Shown one piece after another: positions 51,182-59,944 of a stretch of 64,000 nucleotides of DNA. Source of the DNA: Odoribacter laneus YIT 12061. GTDB taxonomy: Bacteria > Bacteroidota > Bacteroidia > Bacteroidales > Marinifilaceae. The stretch covers positions 2,874,392-2,938,391 of the forward strand of contig NZ_JH594596.1 in assembly GCF_000243215.1 (NCBI RefSeq), written 5' to 3'. The position numbers and the translations under genes were made by a program. The notes beneath the pieces were generated by a model. It did no database searches, had not been told where the DNA came from, and was given only the letters and a program-made list of their open reading frames with translations. The first letter of the stretch is position 1. Every line of letters starts with the position of its first letter.

Positions 51182-54166
51182 ATGAAAAAGTTTTTCCTCT
51201 TTTTAGCAATCTGTTTTAGTTTACCAACAGTTGCACAAGAAATTAAACCCGATGAATCTTTATATGGCACAGCTTTTTGGGAAGCCGATACTTTAGGAAA
51301 TCACAGAGCTATAGTGCGCTTAGACAGCCCTACAGAGACAGCAAAAATTTATTTGCCCTGGAGACGAAGAGACAAAGATCCGGAACAAAAAGGATTAATT
51401 ATTGTAGATGCGCAAACAGGCAAACAAATCGTAAATTTTTACAGAAAAGAGGTCAACCGTGAATTTGGTATTTTATTTTTCCAACCTCAAACTGTCCCGG
51501 GAAACTATTATATTTATTATTTACCGTATCATTCTTCCGGCGGACCTTATCCGAAAGTATTTTACACCCGTGAGCAAACGATTCCGGATGTTCGTTGGCT
51601 AGCACAAGCCCAGACACAAGAAACAACGGCTCCGGAAGCCAGCTTGATCGGATTTCAATCCCGAGGTTCATTTAATAGTTTCTATCCCATGGAAATTATT
51701 GCTACAGCAAAGGAAAAAGCCGCATTACTTCAAGACCATCCGGATAAAAAATACCTGCTATTTGCAGAAGACCGGCTGCATCCGATAAAAATGTTTCAGG
51801 ATATACCATATCGTTGGGTTACAAAAGGCGCAGGACATCCTTTTTTCGCCGAAGCAGATCAAAATGAATACTTTGTATTTCAAATTGGCTTGTGGGCCGT
51901 AGGAGAAGACATAAAAAATATAAAAGTAGAATTCAATGACCTGGCCGGTACAAAAGATACCATTCCTTTAAGCGCTTTCACTTGTTTCAACACAGCAGGA
52001 AAAGACTGGTTGCAACGCCCCATGCAAATCGCTTATCACATTCCTCAACATCAAATCAGACCGCTATGGATTGGCATCCAAATACCTGCAGGCATTCAAA
52101 TGGGATTATACAAAGGAGAGGTCACTGTTTCCGGCGATAATGTAGAACCTCAGACTTTGGATTTAAATCTTTCAATAAGCGACAGAATACTGACAGACAA
52201 AGGCGATAGCGATATTTATCGTTTATCACGCTTGCGCTGGTTAAATTCGGACATCGCTTTTGACGACGATATTGTAAAACCGTTTACACCACTTTCCCTT
52301 TCAGGAAATACCATCGCCTGTTTAGGACGATCAGTTTCTCTGAATTCATTTGGCTTACCGGCTTCTATCCAGAGCTATTTTACTGATGAAGTAACAGAAA
52401 TCGGGGAATCCCCCACAGAAATAATCCAGGCTCCTTTCCGCTTTGTCATCGAACAAAACAAAAAAAATCTGCCTTGGGAAAATAAATCTTTTCAATTCAC
52501 TCAAAAAGAAAAAGGGAAGATCAGTTGGGAATCAATCAATAAAGCAGGAAATTTCGATGTTCGCTGTGAAGCATCAATGGAATTTGACGGATTTATGGAG
52601 TATAAAATTACGCTTAAAGCCCTTGCCAATACAGCAGTAAATGATATTCGGCTGGAAATACCCATGAATGGTTCTGTTGCAACCTATTGGTTGGGAATGG
52701 GAGAAAAAGGCTCCCGTATACCTAAAGAATACAATTGGAAATGGAATATTCAAAAAAACCAGGAAGGATTTTGGATCGGTACAGTCAATGCAGGATTACA
52801 TTGTGTATTCAGAGATGAAAATTACGTTCGTCCCCTGAACACTAATTTTTATCATTCTAAGCCTCTCATTATTCCGGAATGTTGGAATAATAAAGGAAAA
52901 GGAGGTATCAAATTCAGCCGGAAAGGCAAAGATATGCTTATTAAAACCTATAGTGGATCCCGCACACTAAAAGCCGGAGAAGAACTGACTTTTATTTTTA
53001 AGACCTCTGTCACTCCTTTTAAACCCATAGATACAGAAAAACAATGGACAGATCGTTATTTACATAGTTATGAACCGATTGACAACGTTGTTGCCCAAGG
53101 GGCAAATACGATAAATATTCATCACGGGACGCCCATCAATCCTCATATAAATTATCCATTTTTCCGGCCGGATTTCATGAAAGCGTATATAGACGAAGCC
53201 CATTCAAAAGGATGTAAAGTAAAAATTTATTATACAGTGCGGGAGTTAGCAAACCGGGCTCCGGAATTATGGGCGCTTCGCTCTTTGGGACATGAAATCT
53301 TCTCTGCAGGCAAAGGAAATGGATTTTCCTGGTTGCAAGAGCATTTGGAAGAAGATTATATAGCCGCCTGGTTTGTTGAAAAATACACCGATGCCGCGAT
53401 TGTAAATTCAGGGGTTTCCCGTTGGCATAATTTTTATGTAGAAGGCTTGAATTGGTTAGTCCAGAACATCGGTATAGATGGTCTGTATATCGATGACCTG
53501 GCCTTCGATCGGACCACCATGAAGCGTATCCGGAAAGTTTTAAATGCCGGTTGTTCTGCTCCGCGTATCGATTTGCATTCTGCCAATCAATTTAACGAAA
53601 AAGACGGTTATATCAATAGTGCCTGCCTTTATATGGAACATATGCCTTATTTGGACCGCCTTTGGTTAGGCGAATATTTTGATTATAATGCGGGTCCCGA
53701 TTACTGGTTAACAGAAGTTTCCGGAATTCCTTACGGACTGATGGGGGAAATGCTTCAGGACTGCGGAAATCCTTGGAGAGGAATGTTATATGGTATGACC
53801 TCCCGGCTTCACTGGGAAGGATGCGAGGTCGCCCAATACCTTTGGAAAGCATGGGATGAATTCGGCATAAAAGACAGTCGGATGATTGGTTACTGGTCTT
53901 CCCATACCCCCGTTAAAACCAATCATAAAGATGTCCTGACAACTTGTTACGTACGGAAGGCGAAAACGTTGATTGCTATCGCCAGCTGGGCTGAAAAAGA
54001 TACAACTGTGAACTTGGATATAGATTGGGATCAACTCGGGCTTTCCCCGGAAAAAGTAAGGTTATACGCTCCGGAAATACCCCTATTTCAAGAAGCAAAA
54101 GAATTTGATCCCTTACAACCGATTAAAATAGAGAAAGGCAAAGGCTACCTTTTAATTTTAGAATAA
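51182..54166 (+). CDS. Secreted glycoside-hydrolase-like protein (DUF6067-type)
   Basis: 994 residues with a signal peptide (MKKFFLFLAICFSLPTVAQ). The first 600 residues are beta-rich and Trp-rich; the C-terminal part from about 640 resembles a TIM barrel, with the line IGIDGLYIDDLAFDRTTMKR at about 761-780 holding Asp pairs as in glycosidase active sites, then HSANQFNEKDGYI and YMEHMPYLDRLWLGEYFDYN. This pattern fits uncharacterised glycosidase-like Bacteroidetes proteins of the DUF6067 kind. The substrate is unknown; no SusC/SusD pair is nearby, so it is not in a typical polysaccharide locus. Confidence 0.65.
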   Translation: MKKFFLFLAICFSLPTVAQEIKPDESLYGTAFWEADTLGNHRAIVRLDSPTETAKIYLPWRRRDKDPEQKGLIIVDAQTGKQIVNFYRKEVNREFGILFFQPQTVPGNYYIYYLPYHSSGGPYPKVFYTREQTIPDVRWLAQAQTQETTAPEASLIGFQSRGSFNSFYPMEIIATAKEKAALLQDHPDKKYLLFAEDRLHPIKMFQDIPYRWVTKGAGHPFFAEADQNEYFVFQIGLWAVGEDIKNIKVEFNDLAGTKDTIPLSAFTCFNTAGKDWLQRPMQIAYHIPQHQIRPLWIGIQIPAGIQMGLYKGEVTVSGDNVEPQTLDLNLSISDRILTDKGDSDIYRLSRLRWLNSDIAFDDDIVKPFTPLSLSGNTIACLGRSVSLNSFGLPASIQSYFTDEVTEIGESPTEIIQAPFRFVIEQNKKNLPWENKSFQFTQKEKGKISWESINKAGNFDVRCEASMEFDGFMEYKITLKALANTAVNDIRLEIPMNGSVATYWLGMGEKGSRIPKEYNWKWNIQKNQEGFWIGTVNAGLHCVFRDENYVRPLNTNFYHSKPLIIPECWNNKGKGGIKFSRKGKDMLIKTYSGSRTLKAGEELTFIFKTSVTPFKPIDTEKQWTDRYLHSYEPIDNVVAQGANTINIHHGTPINPHINYPFFRPDFMKAYIDEAHSKGCKVKIYYTVRELANRAPELWALRSLGHEIFSAGKGNGFSWLQEHLEEDYIAAWFVEKYTDAAIVNSGVSRWHNFYVEGLNWLVQNIGIDGLYIDDLAFDRTTMKRIRKVLNAGCSAPRIDLHSANQFNEKDGYINSACLYMEHMPYLDRLWLGEYFDYNAGPDYWLTEVSGIPYGLMGEMLQDCGNPWRGMLYGMTSRLHWEGCEVAQYLWKAWDEFGIKDSRMIGYWSSHTPVKTNHKDVLTTCYVRKAKTLIAIASWAEKDTTVNLDIDWDQLGLSPEKVRLYAPEIPLFQEAKEFDPLQPIKIEKGKGYLLILE

Positions 54167-54207
54167 CTAAAACCTGAAAAGAGAGAACAAAATACGACAT
54201 GCGAATT

Positions 54208-54270
54208 TTCAACATAGAAAATGTCTGTAAAGCCCGTTAGAAAGGTGAAATTCAAACTTTTAAAATAAAA
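54208..54270 (-). repeat. Dispersed intergenic repeat, copy R4
   Basis: Read on the minus strand: TTTTATTTTAAAAGTTTGAA, then TTTCACCTTTCTAACGGGCT, then TTACAGACATTTTCTATG. It is the best match to R2. It ends 5 bp before the start codon of the next gene. Confidence 0.65.
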
Positions 54271-54274
54271 TCTT

Positions 54275-56236
54275 ATGTACCGTTCATTTTTTCTTTTTAT
54301 TTCCCTCTTTCTGATCCTACAAACACAAGGTCAGGAATGGAAAAAACTTTTAAAAATAGCTGATAATCAGCAAGATTTAGCAAAATACGATGTAGTCAAC
54401 TTACTAGACAGCACGGGAGTATGTGTATCCGACCAAGGATCCGGCTCTTTTACGATCCACCGGATTGTAAAAATCCAAACTCCCGCCGGAGCTCTGAAAC
54501 ACAGGATTATCAAATATGATTACGATCCTCTTACGGCTTTTGCAGAATTTCAAAAAGTGAAAATATATAAAGCAAATGGAAGTACAAAAGACATCGATGT
54601 AAAAACAGCCTGTGATTATGCTGCTCCGGCACGAGCTATTTATTGGGGCGCCCGTCAAATTATGATAGAAATCGGACGTTTGGAACCGGGTGATGTGGTC
54701 GATTATGAAATTGCTAAAAAAGGGTTTACCTATGCTCTACTTGCTTCTGACGAAAATGAGGATCGCTTTGTTCCCCCTATGCGCGGGCAATTTTACGATA
54801 TCGTTCCTTTCTGGAGTAACGATCCTACCCTAACCAAGATATACCAAGTATCCATTCCCAAAGAAAAAGATATGCAGTATCAATTCTATCAGGGGGAATG
54901 TGCTTCTTCTCTGCGTTTTGAAGGAAATAAAAAAGTTTATACCTTCTGCATGTACGACCTACGACCTTTTGAAAAAGAACCCAATATGGTCGATTTATTT
55001 GATGTTGCTCCTAAACTAATGATGTCGACAACCCCCAATTGGGAAGCTAAATCCAAATGGTTTTACCAAGTCAATGAAGACTACGGCAGCTTCGAACCAA
55101 CTCCGGAGGCACAGAAAAAAGTAGACGAACTGATTAAAGGTTGTAAAACAGAAATGGAAAAAATTTCTGTATTGACACACTGGGTGGCAGACAATATGCG
55201 TTATTCTGGTATTTCCATGGGGAAAGGAGAAGGTTACACCCTGCATAATACAAAAATGAATTTTACAGACCGATGTGGAGTTTGCAAAGATAAAGCTGCT
55301 CTTTTAATTTCTATGCTCCGTATGGCAGGTTTTGAAGCTTATCCGGCGATGACAATGGCCGGTTCAAGAGTTGAATCTATTCCTGCCGATCATTTTAACC
55401 ACAGTGTAGCGGTCGTAAAGTTATCCAATGGAAATTATATGCCCTTAGACCCCACTTGGGTTCCTTTTCTACGGGAATTATGGTCCAGTGCTGAACAACA
55501 ACAGAATTACCTTCCCGGTATACCTGAGGGATCCGACCTACTTTTAACCCCCGTTTCCGCTCCCGAAAATCATTACTTTAAGATAAATGCTCAAACCAGT
55601 CTTAGCCCCGACGGTACTTTAAACGGGAAATTTATTGTAGAAGCAGAAGGACAATCTGACGGTAGCATAAGGCGTATTTTTACCAGCGGTTTCATGAACG
55701 ATTGGAAAAATGCCCTGGAAAAAGAATTGTTAGCCGTTTCTCCACGGGCCCGCCTTTTAAGCGTTGATTACGGCAAAGACCCTAAAAATTATACGGCCGC
55801 TCCGATCAAAATCGAAATGAAATTCAGTATTCCAAATTATGCGATAAGCGGCAAAAATCTTTTAATATTCAAGCCACTGGTTATGAATAATTTATATAAC
55901 AGAGCCCGTTCTTATCTCCGCATCAACACAACTATAAAAGAAAGGAAACAAGGATTTAAAGACGCCTGTTCCCGTTTAGTCTTGTTGGAAGAAACCATTC
56001 AGCTTCCGGCAGGTTACCGTATGAGTGGAGAAAACAGAAGGGATGAGTATAACAGTAAAGTAGCAGATTTCGCCGGTTCCCTCAAACAGGAAAACAACCG
56101 TCTTAAACTGAATCAAAAACTAACTCTAAAAAAGAGGGTTTATGAAGCTGAAGATTGGCAAGACTTTCGCACAGCTGTAAATTTACACAAATCTTACGGG
56201 ACACAACTTATTGTTTTAGAAAAAAACCAGAAATAA
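54275..56236 (+). CDS. DUF3857 and transglutaminase-like exported protein
   Basis: 653 residues with signal peptide (MYRSFFLFISLFLILQTQG). The N-terminal DUF3857 domain covers about 25-230 (IHRIVKIQTPAGALKHRIIK). The transglutaminase-like domain has a full triad: Cys in DRCGVCKDKAALLISML (about 328-344), His in DHFNHSVAVV, Asp in PLDPTWVPF. Such proteins are predicted periplasmic or surface peptidases or crosslinkers. The start lies 5 bp after a dispersed repeat, and the next gene is a paralogue lacking the Cys. Confidence 0.85.
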   Translation: MYRSFFLFISLFLILQTQGQEWKKLLKIADNQQDLAKYDVVNLLDSTGVCVSDQGSGSFTIHRIVKIQTPAGALKHRIIKYDYDPLTAFAEFQKVKIYKANGSTKDIDVKTACDYAAPARAIYWGARQIMIEIGRLEPGDVVDYEIAKKGFTYALLASDENEDRFVPPMRGQFYDIVPFWSNDPTLTKIYQVSIPKEKDMQYQFYQGECASSLRFEGNKKVYTFCMYDLRPFEKEPNMVDLFDVAPKLMMSTTPNWEAKSKWFYQVNEDYGSFEPTPEAQKKVDELIKGCKTEMEKISVLTHWVADNMRYSGISMGKGEGYTLHNTKMNFTDRCGVCKDKAALLISMLRMAGFEAYPAMTMAGSRVESIPADHFNHSVAVVKLSNGNYMPLDPTWVPFLRELWSSAEQQQNYLPGIPEGSDLLLTPVSAPENHYFKINAQTSLSPDGTLNGKFIVEAEGQSDGSIRRIFTSGFMNDWKNALEKELLAVSPRARLLSVDYGKDPKNYTAAPIKIEMKFSIPNYAISGKNLLIFKPLVMNNLYNRARSYLRINTTIKERKQGFKDACSRLVLLEETIQLPAGYRMSGENRRDEYNSKVADFAGSLKQENNRLKLNQKLTLKKRVYEAEDWQDFRTAVNLHKSYGTQLIVLEKNQK

Positions 56237-56280
56237 ATGTTCCCAAAAAGTATTAATGATTAAATGAAAATATAAAAACG

Positions 56281-58074
56281 ATGAAACAGATTAAATATAT
56301 CTTTTTCCTGCTAATCGGCACGCTCTACGCTATCAGTAACGGGTATGCACAATCGGAAGCAGATTTTATCAGATTGGTAAAAGAATTTACTTATAAACCC
56401 AATGGAGAATTCGAATTTCATTACAATAAAATTCTAAAACTGAAGACACATAAAGCATTCAACAGTCTTTATGGAGAAACTTTCGTTGTATACAATCCCG
56501 ATTTTCAAGAATTAAAAATCAATGAAAGTTATACCCGACAAGCAGATGGGACCCTTATTCAAGCTCCCCAAAATGCTTTTAATGAGGTTTTACCTTCCAC
56601 TGCAGCAGATGCACCGGCTTACAATCATATAAAAGAAATGGTTATTACTCATACCGGCTTGGAATTGGGGGCAACGATCTACCTAGATTATACTCTATCT
56701 AGTAAACCCAGCTTTTTAAGTACACCCGATATAGACGAAGTTTTACAAGAACTAAGTCCTGTAAAAGAATATGTTCTCATCGTCAATATTCCTGAAAACC
56801 AAGAATTGCATTATACTTTGTCTGCCAGTAAAGTAAAACCAGAAATTACCGTAAAAGAGGGTATGAAAAGCTATCGTTGGAAATTGAAAAATATTCCTGC
56901 TGCTATAAGTGAACCTTACCAAAGTTCGAATAAATATGATGTACCCCGTCTGACAGCTTGTACATATACTTCTGTTAATCAGGCTCTCTCCCTGTTTCAG
57001 AAAAATTTAGTCCTTCCCATTGATCCAAAAATCAAAGAATTTACCCGGCAACTGGTTCAAAACGCTGCTACGGAGAAAGATAAATTAATAGCTGTTTACG
57101 AATATATTACTAAAAATATTTCCACTATAGGACTCACTCCGGAAAATTTGGCCTATACTTCCCGTCCTCCTTTTGAAGTATTAGAAAGTGCATACGGTAC
57201 AAAAACAGAAAAAGCAGACTTATTTATAGCTATGTTAAAGAGTATAGATTTAAAGCCTGCCTATGTAATTGTTTACCCGGAGACCCTGAAAGATAAAATA
57301 AAAGGAATAAAGCCTAGACAAGACATTTTTGTAAAAGTAGAAACGGATAGTCAACCTTATTTCTTATCCCCGGATCAACAGAATACAACTTCCTTAGAAG
57401 CCATTGCTTCACACAAAGAAGTGTGGGTTGTTCGTGAAGATCAAATCCAAAATATTACGCCCAGTAATCCGGCAAAAATGACTTTTAACTGCGATGCTGA
57501 TATTCATTTTACCGACGAAGGTGTACATACCTCTGCCAGCATTACTACTTCAGGAAACACGCTGAACGATCTGATGCCCGCTTTTTCTAAACAGTATAAG
57601 TCGACGCTTACCCGTAATTTCGGAACATTAATTAACTCCGAAATCCTTCATTCAGATCCGAATCAGATGGAAATAAAATTCTCCTCCCAAAATACACTTC
57701 AGCAAGCGGGGGATTATCTTTTGTATAATTTACCTGTTCTTCCAACTGGTATACACTCTTGGCAATTAAATATGTTGAATAGCGACCGAAAAACTGCACT
57801 GGAATTACCATATCTCCTGGAAGAAAATTATGAATATACTATACATCTCCCTGAAAACAAGGATTTAAAAAATAAAAATATAGAAATTCACTTAAAAAAT
57901 AAAGCCGGTTCGGTGGACATTTCTCTAAAGCAAGAAAATAAAACAGTAAAAATTAAAAAGAATCTTATACTCTCTAAAAGGGTTTATCAGCCTTCTTCAC
58001 AAGAATACGGTCAACTGAGAGAATTAATTACCTCCTGGCTCTCGAATGGTACTGAGGATTTAATAATTCGTTAG
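56281..58074 (+). CDS. DUF3857 protein with degenerate transglutaminase site
   Basis: 597 residues, signal peptide (IKYIFFLLIGTLYAISNGYA). The same two-domain plan as the upstream gene: DUF3857 at about 20-240 and a transglutaminase-like core at about 260-380. The line that normally reads GDC-KDKA has SAYGTKTEKADLFIAMLKSI, so the catalytic Cys is missing, and the downstream His/Asp pattern is also unclear. It is likely a non-catalytic partner of the upstream paralogue. A perfect terminator follows. Confidence 0.8.
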   Translation: MKQIKYIFFLLIGTLYAISNGYAQSEADFIRLVKEFTYKPNGEFEFHYNKILKLKTHKAFNSLYGETFVVYNPDFQELKINESYTRQADGTLIQAPQNAFNEVLPSTAADAPAYNHIKEMVITHTGLELGATIYLDYTLSSKPSFLSTPDIDEVLQELSPVKEYVLIVNIPENQELHYTLSASKVKPEITVKEGMKSYRWKLKNIPAAISEPYQSSNKYDVPRLTACTYTSVNQALSLFQKNLVLPIDPKIKEFTRQLVQNAATEKDKLIAVYEYITKNISTIGLTPENLAYTSRPPFEVLESAYGTKTEKADLFIAMLKSIDLKPAYVIVYPETLKDKIKGIKPRQDIFVKVETDSQPYFLSPDQQNTTSLEAIASHKEVWVVREDQIQNITPSNPAKMTFNCDADIHFTDEGVHTSASITTSGNTLNDLMPAFSKQYKSTLTRNFGTLINSEILHSDPNQMEIKFSSQNTLQQAGDYLLYNLPVLPTGIHSWQLNMLNSDRKTALELPYLLEENYEYTIHLPENKDLKNKNIEIHLKNKAGSVDISLKQENKTVKIKKNLILSKRVYQPSSQEYGQLRELITSWLSNGTEDLIIR

Positions 58075-58095
58075 ATTTCTCTATATCAGATATTT

Positions 58096-58130
58096 CCGGA
58101 ACATATTTTAAACAATATGTTCCGGTTTTT
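58096..58130. terminator. Terminator between DUF3857 gene and uvrC
   Basis: CCGGAACATATT (58096-58107) pairs with AATATGTTCCGG (58114-58125), then TTTTT. It serves the rightward gene and may also act on uvrC, whose stop it touches. Confidence 0.85.
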
Positions 58131-59934
58131 ATTCAGCACTGGAATGAAAATAATCATAAACAATTCGGGCTTTAGCCATACCTATTGCTGCTATTAATTC
58201 CGCCAGACTTGCAGTTTTTATATTTTCAACTGATTTAAAATGTACTATTAACTGCCTTTCACTTTTAACACCTATACCTTTTATTTCATTTAATACACTT
58301 TTAGTAAGGGGTTTTTCCCGTAATTGCCGATGAAAAGTAATCCCAAAACGATGAGCTTCATCCCGAATATGCATTAACGTTTTCAAAGAAACAGAATTTT
58401 TAGCCAATAAATAAGGATCTTTATCTCCTGGATAAAATACCTCTTCCATTCGTTTGGCTAAACCAATTATAGGAATTTTTCCATATAGATTTAATTTTTT
58501 TAAACTATTCACAGCAGAATGCAACTGTCCTTTTCCTCCATCAATAATAATCAAATCCGGTAATTCTTTTCCTTCATCCAAAACCCGTGAATATCTCCTG
58601 AAAATTATTTCCTCCATGGAAGCAAAATCATCCGGTCCGGTAACTGTTTTCACGTGAAACTTTCTGTATTCCCGCTTCGCCGGTTTTCCATCGATAAAGA
58701 CCACACAAGAAGCAACAGGATTTGTACCCTGTGTATTTGAATTATCAAAACATTCCATTCGATGCGGAAGAGTGGGTAATTTTAACTCGGTTTTTATCGT
58801 TTTTAATAAATTAAATTTTGAATCCTCCTTTACGATAGCTCTCTGTCTGTCTTTATCCAATTTAAAATAGGCTACGTTTCTTTCCGACAACTCCAACAAT
58901 TGTTTTTTATCCCCAATTTTTGGAATAACGTATTGTATACCAGTTAATTGTACATCCGGATAAAAGGGTACAATTATTTCTTTGGAATGACTATTCACCA
59001 ATTGTCGGATTTCTAAAATTGCAAAAGAAAGTAAAGCTTCTTTTTCCTCTTCTACTTTCTTTTCTAAAGCAATTGTATGAACTTGATTTACAGCTCCGTG
59101 AATAATTCTTAAATAATTAACATAAGCATAATGATCGTCTTCTAAATAAGAAAATACATCTATATTATTTAAAGTAGAACTTACAATAGTTGATTTTGCC
59201 TGATAATTTTTCAAAGCAACTAATGCCTCTTTCATTTCATTAGCTTTCTCAAACTGTAATTCTGTAGCAAATTCATTCATTTTATTCGTCATCATTTCGA
59301 TGACTAAAGCCACATTTCCTTTTAAAATATTTCGGATATGTACTATATATTCATCATATTCCTTTTCCGGTATCCCTCCCACACAAGGACCTAAGCAATT
59401 GCCAATATGATATTCCAAACATACCCTGAATTTACGAGCTAAAATTGCAGAAGCTGTCAAGGGGAGGTTACAAGTACGCAATTTATATAAATTATTAATT
59501 AAAGTCATCAACGTATTGGCAAAGCGGGCCGATGTATAAGGTCCAAAATATTCTGAACCATCTCTTATTACTCGTCTTGTCGTGAAAACCTTTGGGAAAG
59601 GTTCTTTTTTTATGCAAATCCATGGATAGCTTTTGTCATCTTTTAAAAGGATATTATAGCGGGGCTTATATTTCTTGATTAAATTATTTTCTAATAGAAG
59701 TGCATCTTGTTCTGTCTCTACTACAATATATCGTAAATCAGCTATATTTCGGACCAGTAAACGGGTTTTATTGGATTGATTTGTTTGATTCAAATAAGAT
59801 ACTACTCTGTTTTTCAGATTTTTAGCCTTACCTATGTAAATAATATTACCCAATGAATCAAAATATTGATACACTCCAGGAAGATTTGGAAGTTTACTTA
59901 TTTTTTCCCGTAAAATATCATCATATAAAGCCAT
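58129..59934 (-). CDS. uvrC: Excinuclease ABC subunit C
   Basis: About 601 residues from ATG 59934 (MALYDDILREKISKLPNLPG); an ATG at 59997 is in frame but would overlap the adenine deaminase gene by about 50 bp. The GIY-YIG nuclease starts at LPGVYQYFDSLGNIIYIGKA, the UVR region lies near 205-240, the second nuclease holds ECFDNSNTQGTNPVAS and DGGKGQLHSA, and the C-terminus has HhH elements (IKGIGVKSERQLIVHF). It cuts on both sides of bulky lesions with UvrAB. A 16-bp near match to parS lies inside it at 58646-58661. Confidence 0.96.
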   Translation of the reverse strand: MALYDDILREKISKLPNLPGVYQYFDSLGNIIYIGKAKNLKNRVVSYLNQTNQSNKTRLLVRNIADLRYIVVETEQDALLLENNLIKKYKPRYNILLKDDKSYPWICIKKEPFPKVFTTRRVIRDGSEYFGPYTSARFANTLMTLINNLYKLRTCNLPLTASAILARKFRVCLEYHIGNCLGPCVGGIPEKEYDEYIVHIRNILKGNVALVIEMMTNKMNEFATELQFEKANEMKEALVALKNYQAKSTIVSSTLNNIDVFSYLEDDHYAYVNYLRIIHGAVNQVHTIALEKKVEEEKEALLSFAILEIRQLVNSHSKEIIVPFYPDVQLTGIQYVIPKIGDKKQLLELSERNVAYFKLDKDRQRAIVKEDSKFNLLKTIKTELKLPTLPHRMECFDNSNTQGTNPVASCVVFIDGKPAKREYRKFHVKTVTGPDDFASMEEIIFRRYSRVLDEGKELPDLIIIDGGKGQLHSAVNSLKKLNLYGKIPIIGLAKRMEEVFYPGDKDPYLLAKNSVSLKTLMHIRDEAHRFGITFHRQLREKPLTKSVLNEIKGIGVKSERQLIVHFKSVENIKTASLAELIAAIGMAKARIVYDYFHSSAE

Positions 59935-59944
59935 AGACTTAACT

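Noticed and set aside
51250-51290. Sigma-54-like TGGCAC sequence at the start of the glycosidase-like gene
   Set aside because: It lies inside coding sequence and lacks the -12 GC at correct spacing.
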